A stretch of 38,743 bases of DNA from Oscillospiraceae bacterium. GTDB lineage: Bacteria > Bacillota > Clostridia > Oscillospirales > CAG-382. The notes below the pieces were generated by a model that was not told where the DNA came from, made no database searches, and saw only the letters and a list, made by a program, of their open reading frames with translations. The translations under genes were made by a program, and so were the position numbers. The DNA lies in assembly GCA_015065165.1 (NCBI GenBank), contig SVQU01000017.1, positions 1 through 38,743 on the forward strand, in the 5' to 3' direction. Shown here piece by piece: positions 25,207 through 33,462 of this stretch (its first letter is position 1; every line of letters starts with the position of its first letter).

Positions 25207-25279
25207 GTGACCCGTAGGAGAATCGAACTCCTGTTACCGCCGTGAAAGGGCGGTGTCTTAACCGCTTGACCAACGGGCC
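25206..25279 (-). tRNA. tRNA-Glu (anticodon TTC)
   Basis: The minus strand folds as a cloverleaf: acceptor GGCCCGT with ACGGGTC, anticodon stem CCGCC/GGCGG with loop CTTTCAC (anticodon TTC), T-arm CAGGA-GTTCGAT-TCTCC-type, discriminator A and an encoded CCA overlapping the terminator arm. Confidence 0.93.
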
Positions 25280-25284
25280 GTTTA

Positions 25285-25361
25285 TGGTAGCGGAAGTTGG
25301 ACTTGAACCCACGACCTATCGGGTATGAACCGATTGCTCTAGCCAACTGAGCTATTCCGCC
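25285..25361 (-). tRNA. tRNA-Met, elongator type (anticodon CAT)
   Basis: Acceptor GGCGGAA with TTCCGCT, D-stem GCTC/GAGC, anticodon stem ATCGG/CCGAT with loop TTCATAC (anticodon CAT), discriminator A and CCA encoded. The body resembles bacterial elongator tRNA-Met, not the initiator. The T-stem GTGGG/CCAAC contains a G-A mismatch at its middle pair. Confidence 0.92.
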
Positions 25362-25395
25362 ATGTTTTCGTCGCCGTTTCCGCGACAGCTTGGTT

Positions 25396-25424
25396 AGTAT
25401 AACAGATGGATTTCGTTTTGTCAA
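25396..25424 (-). promoter_or_regulatory. Promoter of the tRNA-Met/tRNA-Glu unit
   Basis: On the minus strand a perfect TTGACA (25419-25424), 17 nt, then TATACT (25396-25401). Confidence 0.85.
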
Positions 25425-25475
25425 TAGGTTTTTAAAACTTTTTTGTTATTTTTTCGATTTTTTTCATTTTGCATA

Positions 25476-25504
25476 TTGACACACAAAAAAACTCGTGTTA
25501 TTAT
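25476..25504 (+). promoter_or_regulatory. Promoter of metK
   Basis: A perfect TTGACA (25476-25481), 17 nt, TATTAT (25499-25504). Transcription would begin just before the SAM riboswitch. Confidence 0.85.
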
Positions 25505-25512
25505 TAGGATAC

Positions 25513-25685
25513 ATTCTTATCAAGAGTGGCGGAGGGAGCTGCCCGATGAACCCACGACAACCTGCTTTTTTATGCAAGGTGTCAATTCAGCGATGTTTTT
25601 ATCGAAAGATGAGATGTTTTATAAGGAATTACTATGCCCCTATCCTTTTAAGACATCCTTAAGAGGACAGGGGTATTTATTTTTT
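25513..25685 (+). promoter_or_regulatory. SAM-I (S-box) riboswitch with terminator
   Basis: The leader carries the S-box core: TTCTTATCAAGAG, GGCGGAGGGA, CCCGATGAA (kink-turn side), then ACAACC and AAGGTGTCAATTC. P1 closes with ATAAGGAAT near 25621-25629. The expression platform is a terminator with arms CCCCT...AGGGG around TCCTTTTAAG/CTTAAGAGGA (25636-25672), followed by a T-rich tract to about 25684. High S-adenosylmethionine should stabilise the aptamer and permit termination before metK. Confidence 0.95.
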
Positions 25686-25699
25686 GGAGGTATAAAGTT

Positions 25700-26875
25700 A
25701 TGAAAAGATTTTTCACCAGCGAATCGGTTACCGAAGGACATCCCGACAAAATCTGCGACAAGATTTCGGATTCTATCCTTGATGCCATTCTTAAAGAAGA
25801 CCCTATGGCGCGCGTTGCCTGCGAAACCGCCTGCACCACGGGTTTGATACTTATTATGGGCGAAATCACCACCACCGCAAAGCCCGATTTTCAGACTATC
25901 GCAAGAGAAGCCGTTAGAAAAATCGGTTATGACCACAGCGACAAGGGCTTTGATTGCAACACCTGCGGTATCATCACCGCAATACACGGTCAGTCCCCCG
26001 ACATTGCCATGGGCGTTGACAAAGCCTTGGAGGCTAAAAACGGCGAAATGACCGACAATTTGGATACAGGCGCGGGCGACCAGGGTATGATGTTCGGCTT
26101 TGCCTGCAACGAAACCGACGAGCTTATGCCTTTGCCCATTTCCTTGGCGCAGAAGCTGTCAAAAAGGCTTACCGAGGTTAGAAAGAACGGCACTTTGGGT
26201 TATCTCCGCCCCGACGGAAAAACTCAGGTTACCGTTGAATATGATGACAACACTCCCGTTAGAATTGATGCTATCGTTGTTTCCTCCCAGCACGCAGAGG
26301 AGGTTTCTCTTGAACAGATTAGAGAAGATATTATCAACAACGTTATTATCCCCACTGTTCCCGCAAAGTACATAGATGATAACACGAAGATTTACGTTAA
26401 CCCCACGGGCAGATTCGTTATCGGCGGCCCCCACGGGGACAGCGGTTTGACGGGCAGAAAGATTATCGTTGACACCTACGGCGGTTACGCTTCCCACGGC
26501 GGCGGCGCATTTTCGGGCAAGGACCCCACCAAGGTTGACAGAAGCGCGGCTTATATGGCGCGTTACGTTGCAAAGAATATTGTTGCTTCGGGCGTTGCCG
26601 ACAGATGCGAGGTTCAGATTGCCTATGCTATCGGCGTTGCAAAGCCTTTGTCTGTTTTGATTAACACCCAGGGCACGGGCAAGGTTAGCGACGAAAGATT
26701 GGCGGAAATTGTTAACGAGGTTTTCGACCTTCGCCCTGCGGCAATTATCAACGCTCTTGATTTGCGTAAGCCCATTTATTCCGACCTTGCGGCTTACGGT
26801 CATTTCGGACGCGAAGAATTGGGCGTTAAGTGGGAAAACACCGACAAGGCTGACGAAATCGCAAAGAGAATATAA
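25700..26875 (+). CDS. metK: S-adenosylmethionine synthetase
   Basis: A 391-residue enzyme making S-adenosylmethionine from methionine and ATP. Family signatures are [15 protein letters not shown] near the N-terminus, [12 protein letters not shown] in the middle and [19 protein letters not shown] later. Length is normal. GGAGG at 25685-25689 precedes the ATG by 10 nt. The S-box riboswitch gives end-product feedback. A terminator follows at 26884-26917 and the gene appears monocistronic. Confidence 0.97.
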   Translation: MKRFFTSESVTEGHPDKICDKISDSILDAILKEDPMARVACETACTTGLILIMGEITTTAKPDFQTIAREAVRKIGYDHSDKGFDCNTCGIITAIHGQSPDIAMGVDKALEAKNGEMTDNLDTGAGDQGMMFGFACNETDELMPLPISLAQKLSKRLTEVRKNGTLGYLRPDGKTQVTVEYDDNTPVRIDAIVVSSQHAEEVSLEQIREDIINNVIIPTVPAKYIDDNTKIYVNPTGRFVIGGPHGDSGLTGRKIIVDTYGGYASHGGGAFSGKDPTKVDRSAAYMARYVAKNIVASGVADRCEVQIAYAIGVAKPLSVLINTQGTGKVSDERLAEIVNEVFDLRPAAIINALDLRKPIYSDLAAYGHFGREELGVKWENTDKADEIAKRI

Positions 26876-26883
26876 GACTACAA

Positions 26884-26918
26884 TTCTGCTTGTTTTTTAA
26901 CAGGCAGAATTTTTTTAA
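26884..26918 (+). terminator. Terminator of metK
   Basis: ATTCTGCTTGTT and AACAGGCAGAAT pair with one wobble, followed by a T7 run. Confidence 0.88.
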
Positions 26919-26933
26919 AAACAAAATTGCATA

Positions 26934-26962
26934 TTGACCGAGAAAAAAATATGTGGTAAAAT
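26934..26962 (+). promoter_or_regulatory. Promoter of the structured RNA leader
   Basis: TTGACC (26934-26939), 17 nt, TAAAAT (26957-26962). The predicted start, near 26969, coincides with the base of the RNA's closing stem. Confidence 0.7.
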
Positions 26963-26966
26963 ATGC

Positions 26967-27117
26967 TTGCAGCACAGATGAATAATTCACAACCCGTCGA
27001 GGCATACATTTATTAAAAATGTATGCTTTGGTGTCGTCCTCGATGGGTGAAACTGTGCTGCAATACAGAGCCGAAGCTACGTTTTTTGTGCGCGGCTCGG
27101 CCCGCGCACTTTTTTAT
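26967..27117 (+). ncRNA. Unidentified structured RNA with terminator/antiterminator (candidate riboswitch)
   Basis: TTGCAGCACAG (26967-26977) pairs perfectly over 11 bp with CTGTGCTGCAA (27053-27063). Inside, CCCGTCGAGG (26993-27002) can pair with CCTCGATGGG (27038-27047), and GCATACATTT (27002-27011) forms a perfect 10-bp hairpin with 27017-27026. Downstream is a terminator, GTGCGCGG-CTCGGC-CCGCGCAC plus a T run (27088-27117), ending just before the ribosome binding site of the next gene. GAGCCG (27068-27073) can pair with CGGCTC (27093-27098) and so would break the terminator. An aptamer-like rod plus a two-state terminator is riboswitch architecture. I match it to no known class; it is not S-box, THF, ZTP or c-di-GMP type by sequence. 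Confidence 0.55.
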
Positions 27118-27137
27118 TTTTGAAAGGAGATAACAAA

Positions 27138-27413
27138 ATGGGCAGACTTATTGACAAGTTATGGGAAAACGAGTTTGAATTTGCAGATTATTTCAACAGC
27201 GAGACCGAGGAATTGTTTAAGCTTTTCAACAGCACCAGAAAGGAATTGGAAAAATCCCTTTCGGACGAACCCAAGGTGCTTTTTGAGGATTTTTTGGAAT
27301 ATCTTGGGAAATATCACGATTTGATGGAGAAGAAAGCATTTTCAGACGGCTTTTCTGTGGGAATGCAATTAGCTTCGGAGGCATACGTAGAATCCGAAAA
27401 ATTAGCATATTAA
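27138..27413 (+). CDS. Small helical protein (DUF6809-like), RNA-leader controlled
   Basis: A 91-residue soluble, acidic, helical protein starting MGRLIDKLWENEFEFADYF and ending with FSDGFSVGMQLASEAYVESE. It resembles, without certainty, the small DUF6809 proteins common in Clostridia, which share the -FxxGFxxGxxLxxEx- ending. Function is unknown. AAAGGAG (27124-27130) lies 7 nt before the ATG at 27138; an upstream in-frame TTG overlaps the ribosome binding site and is rejected. The gene sits behind its own promoter and a long structured leader with a terminator, an elaborate arrangement for so small a protein. A terminator follows. Confidence 0.75.
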   Translation: MGRLIDKLWENEFEFADYFNSETEELFKLFNSTRKELEKSLSDEPKVLFEDFLEYLGKYHDLMEKKAFSDGFSVGMQLASEAYVESEKLAY

Positions 27414-27418
27414 AAAAC

Positions 27419-27462
27419 AAAAAGCAAGAAACAAAGGAAAACCTTTGGTTCTTGCTCTTTTT
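27419..27462. terminator. Bidirectional terminator between the small protein and hflX
   Basis: AGCAAGAAACAAAGG (27423-27437) pairs with CCTTTGGTTCTTGCT (27442-27456) with one mismatch and an AAAA loop, with A and T runs on the two sides. It serves both convergent genes. Confidence 0.85.
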
Positions 27463-27464
27463 TA

Positions 27465-28739
27465 TTAAGTTATATATTTTTCGAAGGTGCCCTGCGCGCG
27501 GGAATCGCACTCGGCAATGATAAGGGTGCCGTCGTCAACGTATTCACAGTTTAAAACCGTGGCAAGGCGGTGGATTTCGGAAACCACGTTACCCTCGGAA
27601 TAGGGAACAAGAAGCTTTAACTTCTTTTTACCGCTGGAAACAAGCTCGTCAAGCTTTTCCAGCAAAGCACCTGTACCCAGACCGCTTTTTGCGGAGATTT
27701 CTATTGTATCTTTAGGGAAAGGTGTATCACGCAAGGCGATATCGCATTTATTGAAAACCTCGATAATGGGTTTATCCCCTGCCCCAAGCTCTCGAATTAA
27801 ATCGTAGGTAACGGCACGTTTACGCTCGCGCTCGGTTATTTCCTCGCTTGCATCGGTTATATTAATGATATAATCGGCGTATTTAAGCTCTTCCAAGGTG
27901 GATTTAAAGGCTTTTACCAAATGGGTGGGCAAACGGTCGATAAAACCAACCGTATCGGTTAGCAAAATCTCTGCCCCGCTGGGGAGAGTTAAACGGCGTG
28001 TTGTAGGGTCGAGGGTTGCGAAAAGCTTATCCTCGGCGAGAATGCCCGCATCGGTAAGTGTGTTAAGCAGGGTTGATTTACCCGCGTTGGTATAGCCGAT
28101 TATTGCGGCAGACTTTATACCCGACCTCTCGCGGGAGGCGCGTTTTACCGCGCGTGTACGCTCGATTTCTGCGATTTCCTGCGAAAGCGCGGCGATACGG
28201 CGTTTTAGATGTCGGCGGTCGCTTTCGAGCTTGGATTCACCGGGACCGCGTGTACCTATACCGCCGCCGAGACGGGAAAGGTCCTTACCCCTACCCGTTA
28301 AGCGAGGTGCAGTATATCTTAAGCAAGCGATTTCCACCTGCAACTTACCCTCGCCCGTAACGGCATGAAGGGCAAAAATATCCAAAATAAGCATTGTTCG
28401 GTCGATAACGCGAACATCTTTTATCTCGTTTTCGAGATTTTTTATTTGGGAGGGTGTAAGCTCGTTATCGAACACGATAAGAGAAATATCGCCGTCCGCC
28501 TCGACGTAATCGGCAATTTCTTTAACCTTACCGCTACCGATATAGGTGGCTTTATCGGGAGTTTCGCGGTTTTGAATTACGCGGCCAACCTCCTCGCCCC
28601 CTGCGGTTTCCAAAAGGCGGGCAAGTTCGTCTAACGAGCGTTCACATTCCTCCGCCCTATCCGAGGAAGAAACCGAAACCAGCAACGCTCTGCCCGAGCC
28701 GCTTTTTAGTTCTTCGGTTAGATTAGAATTATTTGTCAT
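27465..28739 (-). CDS. hflX: Ribosome-associated GTPase HflX
   Basis: A 424-residue GTPase. The N-terminal HflX domain includes a segment ending ATYIGSGKVKEI, and VFDNELTPSQIKNLE. A glycine-rich linker DLSRLGGGIGTRGPGESKLE is followed by a coiled-coil helix. The G domain has GYTNAGKS (P-loop), DTVGFI (G3) and NKCD (G4). HflX binds and splits stalled ribosomes after heat or antibiotic stress. The start is the ATG at 28739 because the AAAGGAG at 28744-28750 lies inside a longer TTG-started frame. It lies downstream of the rpmE terminator; no clear separate promoter was located. Confidence 0.95.
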   Translation of the reverse strand: MTNNSNLTEELKSGSGRALLVSVSSSDRAEECERSLDELARLLETAGGEEVGRVIQNRETPDKATYIGSGKVKEIADYVEADGDISLIVFDNELTPSQIKNLENEIKDVRVIDRTMLILDIFALHAVTGEGKLQVEIACLRYTAPRLTGRGKDLSRLGGGIGTRGPGESKLESDRRHLKRRIAALSQEIAEIERTRAVKRASRERSGIKSAAIIGYTNAGKSTLLNTLTDAGILAEDKLFATLDPTTRRLTLPSGAEILLTDTVGFIDRLPTHLVKAFKSTLEELKYADYIINITDASEEITERERKRAVTYDLIRELGAGDKPIIEVFNKCDIALRDTPFPKDTIEISAKSGLGTGALLEKLDELVSSGKKKLKLLVPYSEGNVVSEIHRLATVLNCEYVDDGTLIIAECDSRAQGTFEKYIT

Positions 28740-28770
28740 AAAAAACTCCTTTCTCAAAAGGATTTAAAAA

Positions 28771-28797
28771 TAAAACGGCACACTTACAGTGTGCCGC
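28771..28797 (-). terminator. Terminator of rpmE
   Basis: CGGCACAC (28776-28783) and GTGTGCCG (28789-28796) form a perfect 8-bp stem with a 5-nt loop. The minus-strand RNA continues into UUUUA. Confidence 0.85.
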
Positions 28798-28816
28798 ATT
28801 ACTTAACGCGTTATGC

Positions 28817-29017
28817 TTAGTTGAGGTTAAACTTCTTCTTGAACTTATCTACTCTACCGCCAGCATCAACAAGCTTCTGCTTACCGGTAAAGAAAGGATG
28901 GCATTTAGAGCAAATATCAACCTTAACGTTATCCTTTACGGACTTGGTAACATATTCTGCGCCACAAGCACACTTAATAGTTGTAGTGTTGTATTCGGGA
29001 TGGATACCCTGCTTCAT
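28817..29017 (-). CDS. rpmE: 50S ribosomal protein L31 (zinc-binding, C+ type)
   Basis: A 66-residue protein starting [19 protein letters not shown] and ending [11 protein letters not shown]. Cysteines in KCACG and CSKCHPFF are the four zinc ligands of the C+ form of L31, a component of the large subunit. GAGAGG is 8 nt before the ATG at 29017; longer in-frame starts lack a ribosome binding site. It has its own promoter and terminator. Confidence 0.97.
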   Translation of the reverse strand: MKQGIHPEYNTTTIKCACGAEYVTKSVKDNVKVDICSKCHPFFTGKQKLVDAGGRVDKFKKKFNLN

Positions 29018-29075
29018 TTCAAAATTCCTCTCTTTCATATAATCAAGGGCTTGCGCCCAACATTTCACAAATGAC

Positions 29076-29104
29076 AGTATATCACTGTTTGTTTAAAATT
29101 GCAA
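29076..29104 (-). promoter_or_regulatory. Promoter of rpmE
   Basis: On the minus strand TTGCAA (29099-29104), 17 nt, TATACT (29076-29081). Confidence 0.75.
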
Positions 29105-29158
29105 TAGTTTTTTTAAAAAATTTTAAGGTTTTTTAACTTTGGAAAATATGAACCCTAC

Positions 29159-29187
29159 TTGCATTTTTTCCTTATGTGTATTATAAT
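29159..29187 (+). promoter_or_regulatory. Promoter of the GHL10-like gene
   Basis: TTGCAT (29159-29164), 17 nt, TATAAT (29182-29187). AAAGGTG lies before the ATG at 29219. Confidence 0.75.
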
Positions 29188-29218
29188 ACATTTGTATAAA
29201 TTTGTAAAGGTGAAATCT

Positions 29219-31780
29219 ATGAAAAGGTTTATAAATATATTATCAATTTTGTTAGCGTTGGCTTTGATGCTTCCTATGGCGGTTGTTTTCGTTAATGCCG
29301 CACCTTTGGAGGATTGGCTTTTTATCGACGGAGTGAATATCACCCGTCAGGTTAATTTCGCCGTAATTTACCGCGGTGTAGAGCGCACAGGTCAAAACCA
29401 ATGGGGCTTTGACGTTGTTGTTGACAGCGAAAACAAGGTTGTTTCGGTTGTTAAAAGCGGTGAAGCAGAAAACGGCGGTACGGCGGTACCCGAGGGCGGT
29501 TTTGTTATCTCTGCTTCGGGTGTTAAGACCGAATGGCTTGAAAAAAAGCTTTCGGTTGGGGACACCGTTTATTTTGACCAATACACTCAAAAGCTGTTTA
29601 TTTGTAATAACTCGGGCGTTTTCGACCCTTATTTCGAAAAAGAATTTAACCTTGAAGCCTTTGGGGATGCTTTTATGATTGCCGAGGCCGAGGACACCGT
29701 GATTAAAACCGATTTTGTTTATGCCATTACTGTTGATACCGAGGGCAGAGTTATTTCCCGTGGCAGAAAGGCGGATATACCCGAGGGCGGTTTTGCCCTT
29801 TATGCCACCACCGAAAGCGCAAGAAACGATTTGATTGCTTATGCACCCTTGGGCGCGGTTTGTGAAATGGCAGACGGCAAAGCCACCTTAAAATTCACCA
29901 AAAAAGACATTGACGAGTGCATTGAATTTGCTTTGAAGAACGCAACCGACAAAAAGAACAGCGCTTTGGCGGTCTTTGACGACGTTAACTACAACAAGCT
30001 TAACGCTTTGTTGGAGGAGGCGACGGATTTAAGCAAAGGAAACCTTGATTACAAATCGGTTTGCGAAACGGCGTTCTGTTTGGAAAATGAGGTTGGATTT
30101 ATCTCTGCCGAGGAAGAGATTGCCGAACTTAGGTCGGCATTCCACACTCCGGATGAAACCTCGGACACTGCTGTAAGAGCCACCGTTTTGGCGGCAAAGG
30201 CGGCGGGGCTTAATTCGATTATTTTAAGAGTTTCCAACGGTTACGGCACTTGTATTCCCCTACCCGACGGCAATAAATTTAAGCAGGACGATAAGTTTAA
30301 CGGCTTTGACGTTTTGAAATCCTATATTAAAAACTGCAAGGACAACGGCATTTCTTTGGTTTTATGTCTTGACGTTTATTACAACGAATATGCGTCTGTT
30401 GCCAATGCAAACTGGATTTCCGAAACAAACGCTGAGGACGGGATGAAAAACAAATGGTATTCTCCCGAAAACCCCGAATTTAAGAGTTATTATTTAGATT
30501 ACGTTAAGTATATTCTCGAAAATTATGCTATTGAATCGATAATGTTCGATTCCTTGCGTTATCCCAAGTTTAACGAAAAAAGCGACCTCGGTTATGATAA
30601 CGACACCATGGAAAGATTCTCTGTCAAGCACGAAATTCCCATTGGTGAGGTTATGGAGATAAAGAGCAAGCTTTTCGATTCTCCCCATTGGAAAAAATGG
30701 GTTGAATTCAAAATGGGATTTGTTAACGATATGGCAACCGATATTTCCGAAACGGTTAGAGATACGAGAAGCGACGTTAATTTGCTTTTCGTTGCCGAAA
30801 GAGATACCCTTGACCATTATTATATGCAGAATTCCGCAGAATGGATTAGAAACAAGCTTTTTGACGGCGTTTGTGTTGCCACCTATGAAAGAGACGGCGA
30901 CGAAAATGACATTGTGGGCGCAAACGCATATTACGGCGGTATCGTTTCGGACAAGTTAACCACCTTTATTTCTTATGCGGGCAACGAAAGCTTTGTTTTT
31001 GCAGGTATAGAGGCATCCAAGGGGTTAGGCGCAAATCTCCTTAACCAAGCCGCCGTTGACGGAAGAAATATCGGCGCAGACGGATTTATCTTCAGCAATT
31101 TAAAAGATTTTATTGCTCAGAATTACAATCTTGCCCTTGACGAGGGCGTTTTAAGAGGCACTGCAGTTTCGCCCCTTGGCGATTTACAAATCTCTGCCAA
31201 AAAGGTTTTGGATTTTGCCAAGCTGAAGATTTACAACAAGCTTCGCGTTTGGGGCGGTTGCGATGAAGAAACAGCCTTGGCGGCTTTGGATAAAATCGAC
31301 GCAGTTCTGGCAAAGATGGATAGTGCGCCCTTTGACTATAATCAAGCGCTGAAAATCGAAAGCGATATGGCTGTTACCTTTGCTTCTGCAGGGGCAAAAA
31401 ACGCCATACTTAAGGATTTCGCCAAATTAACCAAAATGGCTTTGCTTTATAAAGAAAAGGTAGAAATACCCGAAGAAAAGCCCGAAAGCTCTGTAAGCGA
31501 CGAAACGGTTTCGGAAAGCGTAAGCGAAGAAACCGAAAGCGATATCCAAGGTGAAATATCCGAAAGCAGTGATGACAGCGAAATATCGTCAAGCGTTGCA
31601 AAAAACGATAAAAAGAAAATCGAAATTAACTTTGGTGAAATTTTGATTTATGCTATTGTTGGCTTTGCGGGTGTCGCATCGATTGCGGCGATGATTGTGG
31701 GCATAAAACGTAAAAAATCCATACCCTCGAACCACCATATGCCCAAGGGCAGTGCAAAAGGATATGAAGATAAGGAATAA
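29219..31780 (+). CDS. Secreted membrane-anchored GHL10/DUF187-like glycosidase
   Basis: An 853-residue protein from the ATG at 29219 (AAAGGTG nearby; an upstream TTG extension is rejected). The signal peptide ends near VNAAP (about residue 27). Residues 28-230 hold two related beta modules (VPEGGFVISASG and IPEGGFALYATT). The catalytic-like region, about 300-640, resembles the GHL10 (DUF187) TIM barrel: RATVLAAKAAGLNSIILRVS, DNGISLVLCLDVYYNEY, then NPEFKSYYLDYVKYILENYA and SIMFDSLRYPKF, where Asp and Arg of F-D-x-L-R-Y-P are the conserved active-site-like residues. A helical region, an acidic Ser/Glu linker (about 755-800) and one membrane helix (about 803-826) with a basic stop follow. Family members are putative glycan hydrolases of unproven specificity. 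It has no dockerin. Confidence 0.82.
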   Translation: MKRFINILSILLALALMLPMAVVFVNAAPLEDWLFIDGVNITRQVNFAVIYRGVERTGQNQWGFDVVVDSENKVVSVVKSGEAENGGTAVPEGGFVISASGVKTEWLEKKLSVGDTVYFDQYTQKLFICNNSGVFDPYFEKEFNLEAFGDAFMIAEAEDTVIKTDFVYAITVDTEGRVISRGRKADIPEGGFALYATTESARNDLIAYAPLGAVCEMADGKATLKFTKKDIDECIEFALKNATDKKNSALAVFDDVNYNKLNALLEEATDLSKGNLDYKSVCETAFCLENEVGFISAEEEIAELRSAFHTPDETSDTAVRATVLAAKAAGLNSIILRVSNGYGTCIPLPDGNKFKQDDKFNGFDVLKSYIKNCKDNGISLVLCLDVYYNEYASVANANWISETNAEDGMKNKWYSPENPEFKSYYLDYVKYILENYAIESIMFDSLRYPKFNEKSDLGYDNDTMERFSVKHEIPIGEVMEIKSKLFDSPHWKKWVEFKMGFVNDMATDISETVRDTRSDVNLLFVAERDTLDHYYMQNSAEWIRNKLFDGVCVATYERDGDENDIVGANAYYGGIVSDKLTTFISYAGNESFVFAGIEASKGLGANLLNQAAVDGRNIGADGFIFSNLKDFIAQNYNLALDEGVLRGTAVSPLGDLQISAKKVLDFAKLKIYNKLRVWGGCDEETALAALDKIDAVLAKMDSAPFDYNQALKIESDMAVTFASAGAKNAILKDFAKLTKMALLYKEKVEIPEEKPESSVSDETVSESVSEETESDIQGEISESSDDSEISSSVAKNDKKKIEINFGEILIYAIVGFAGVASIAAMIVGIKRKKSIPSNHHMPKGSAKGYEDKE

Positions 31781-31795
31781 ATTTACACTTTGTTA

Positions 31796-31824
31796 TTGAC
31801 TTAACAGACCTTATGGTGTATAAT
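31796..31824 (+). promoter_or_regulatory. Promoter of the SCIFF locus
   Basis: TTGACT (31796-31801), 17 nt, perfect TATAAT (31819-31824). CGGAGG near 31848 is the ribosome binding site for the precursor. Confidence 0.85.
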
Positions 31825-31861
31825 TAGTTGAAATTAATAGAATTTTCGGAGGTTTTCAGAA

Positions 31862-32014
31862 ATGAAACATATTAAGACTATTGAAACTCGTAATCTTTGC
31901 GAAAGCGCTAAGAACGGCGGTTGCGGCGAATGCCAGACTTCCTGCCAGTCCGCATGCAAGACCAGCTGCGGTATCGCTAACCAGAAATGCGAAAACAAAT
32001 CTGAACAGAAATAA
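31862..32014 (+). CDS. scfA: SCIFF ranthipeptide precursor
   Basis: A 50-residue peptide starting MKHIKTIETRNLCESAKNGG, with a core containing CGECQTSCQSACKTSCGIAN. It matches the Clostridia-wide SCIFF family (six cysteines in forty-five residues). Cysteines here are 13, 21, 24, 28, 32, 36 and 43, seven in all. From memory the thioether in the C. thermocellum homologue joins Cys32 to Thr37; here position 37 is Gly. The MKHIKT leader is retained, which suggests recognition by the maturase encoded 65 nt downstream. A hairpin terminator between the two genes probably gives excess peptide over enzyme. Biological role is unsettled; a signalling or housekeeping role has been proposed for the family. 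Confidence 0.93.
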   Translation: MKHIKTIETRNLCESAKNGGCGECQTSCQSACKTSCGIANQKCENKSEQK

Positions 32015-32026
32015 GTTTTTTGTTGG

Positions 32027-32055
32027 AAAGTGCCGCCGCAAGGCGGCACTTTTTC
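32027..32055 (+). terminator. Partial terminator between SCIFF peptide and maturase
   Basis: A perfect 11-bp stem AAAGTGCCGCC (32027-32037), GCAA tetraloop, GGCGGCACTTT (32042-32052), then TT. The maturase starts 25 nt later with no promoter seen, so some read-through must occur. Confidence 0.8.
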
Positions 32056-32079
32056 ATAAAGCGATTTTACGGTGATTTT

Positions 32080-33462
32080 ATGGTACATCAATATAAATTA
32101 AACGGATATAATATTGTCCTTGACATTTGCTCGGGCTCGGTTCACGCGGTTGACGACGTGGCTTATGATATTATTTCTGTTTTTGAAACCAAGAACAAAG
32201 AAGATATTATTGCCGATATGCGCGCAAAATATCTTAATATGGATGGCATAACAGAAAAAGACATTGAAGAATGCTATCAACAGGTTGTTGACCTTAAGGA
32301 AAGCGGAAAGCTTTTTGTAAAGGACAGCTTCGAGCCCATGGCGGGGCAATTAAAGCGCAAGACCGCAGGTGTGGTTAAGGCGCTTTGTATTCATATTGCC
32401 CACACCTGCAACCTTAATTGCTCTTATTGCTTTGCAAGTCAGGGCAAATACCACGGCGAAAGAGCTTTGATGAGCTTTGAGGTGGGCAAGCAGGCTTTGG
32501 ATTTTCTTGTTGAAAATTCGGGCAACCGCAGAAATCTTGAAGTTGACTTTTTCGGCGGCGAGCCTTTGATGAACTTTGACGTTGTTAAGCAGATGGTTGC
32601 TTATGCAAGAAGCATCGAAAAGGAAAAGGGCAAGAATTTTAGATTTACCCTTACCACCAACGGTATGCTTATTGACGACGACGTTATCGATTTTGCAAAC
32701 CGCGAAATGAGCAACGTTGTTTTAAGCCTTGACGGCAGAAAAGAGGTTCACGACAGATTCCGTGTGGACTATGCAGGCAAGGGAAGCTGGGATAAGATAG
32801 TTCCCAAGTTCCAAAAGCTTGTGGAATCCCGCGGCGGAAAAGATTATTATATGCGCGGTACCTTCACCCACGCCAACCCCGATTTCTTAAAGGATATCGA
32901 AACTATGCTTGATTTGGGCTTTAACGAGCTTAGTATGGAGCCTGTGGTTTGCGCTTCGGGGGACAGCGGTGAATTAACCAACGAGGATTTGCCCATTGTT
33001 CTTGAACAATACGAAAAATTGGCAGAACTTATGTTAAAGCGCGAAAAGGAAGGCAAACCCTTTACCTTCTATCACTATATGATTGACCTTTCGGGCGGCC
33101 CTTGTATATACAAGCGTATTTCGGGTTGCGGCTCGGGTACGGAATATATGGCGGTTACCCCTTGGGGCGACCTTTATCCCTGCCACCAGTTTGTTGGGGA
33201 CGAAAAATTTAAATTAGGCGACATCTGGAAGGGTGTTGATAATTTAGATATCCAAAACGAATTTTTGGAATGTAACGTCTACGCCCGCGAGGAATGTAAG
33301 GATTGCTGGGCGAAGCTTTATTGCTCGGGCGGTTGCGCCGCAAACGCTTACCACGCAACAGGATCTGTTAAGGGCGTTTACGAATATGGCTGTAAGCTGT
33401 TCCGCAAGAGAATGGAATGTGCCATTATGGTTGCCGTTGCAAAAGCGTTGGGAGACGTGTGA
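32080..33462 (+). CDS. scfB: SCIFF radical SAM maturase (SPASM)
   Basis: A 460-residue enzyme. An N-terminal RiPP-recognition-like region (1-95) starts MVHQYKLNGYNIVLDICSGS. The radical SAM cluster CxxxCxxC is C110, C114 and C117 in AHTCNLNCSYCFA, followed by FFGGEPLMNF. The C-terminal SPASM region carries auxiliary-cluster cysteines in SGCGSGTEY, LYPCHQF, CKDCWAKLYC and SGGCAANAY. It forms thioether bonds in the SCIFF peptide using S-adenosylmethionine. The ATG at 32080 is preferred over an upstream in-frame start that runs through the terminator. Its TGA overlaps the next gene's ATG by 1 nt (TGATG). Confidence 0.95.
   Translation: MVHQYKLNGYNIVLDICSGSVHAVDDVAYDIISVFETKNKEDIIADMRAKYLNMDGITEKDIEECYQQVVDLKESGKLFVKDSFEPMAGQLKRKTAGVVKALCIHIAHTCNLNCSYCFASQGKYHGERALMSFEVGKQALDFLVENSGNRRNLEVDFFGGEPLMNFDVVKQMVAYARSIEKEKGKNFRFTLTTNGMLIDDDVIDFANREMSNVVLSLDGRKEVHDRFRVDYAGKGSWDKIVPKFQKLVESRGGKDYYMRGTFTHANPDFLKDIETMLDLGFNELSMEPVVCASGDSGELTNEDLPIVLEQYEKLAELMLKREKEGKPFTFYHYMIDLSGGPCIYKRISGCGSGTEYMAVTPWGDLYPCHQFVGDEKFKLGDIWKGVDNLDIQNEFLECNVYAREECKDCWAKLYCSGGCAANAYHATGSVKGVYEYGCKLFRKRMECAIMVAVAKALGDV

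Noticed and set aside
26967..27063. 6S RNA or SRP RNA
   Set aside because: The rod-like fold is suggestive, but at about 100 nt it is much shorter than 6S RNA and lacks the GGAAG core of SRP RNA. It leads straight into a terminator and a coding gene.
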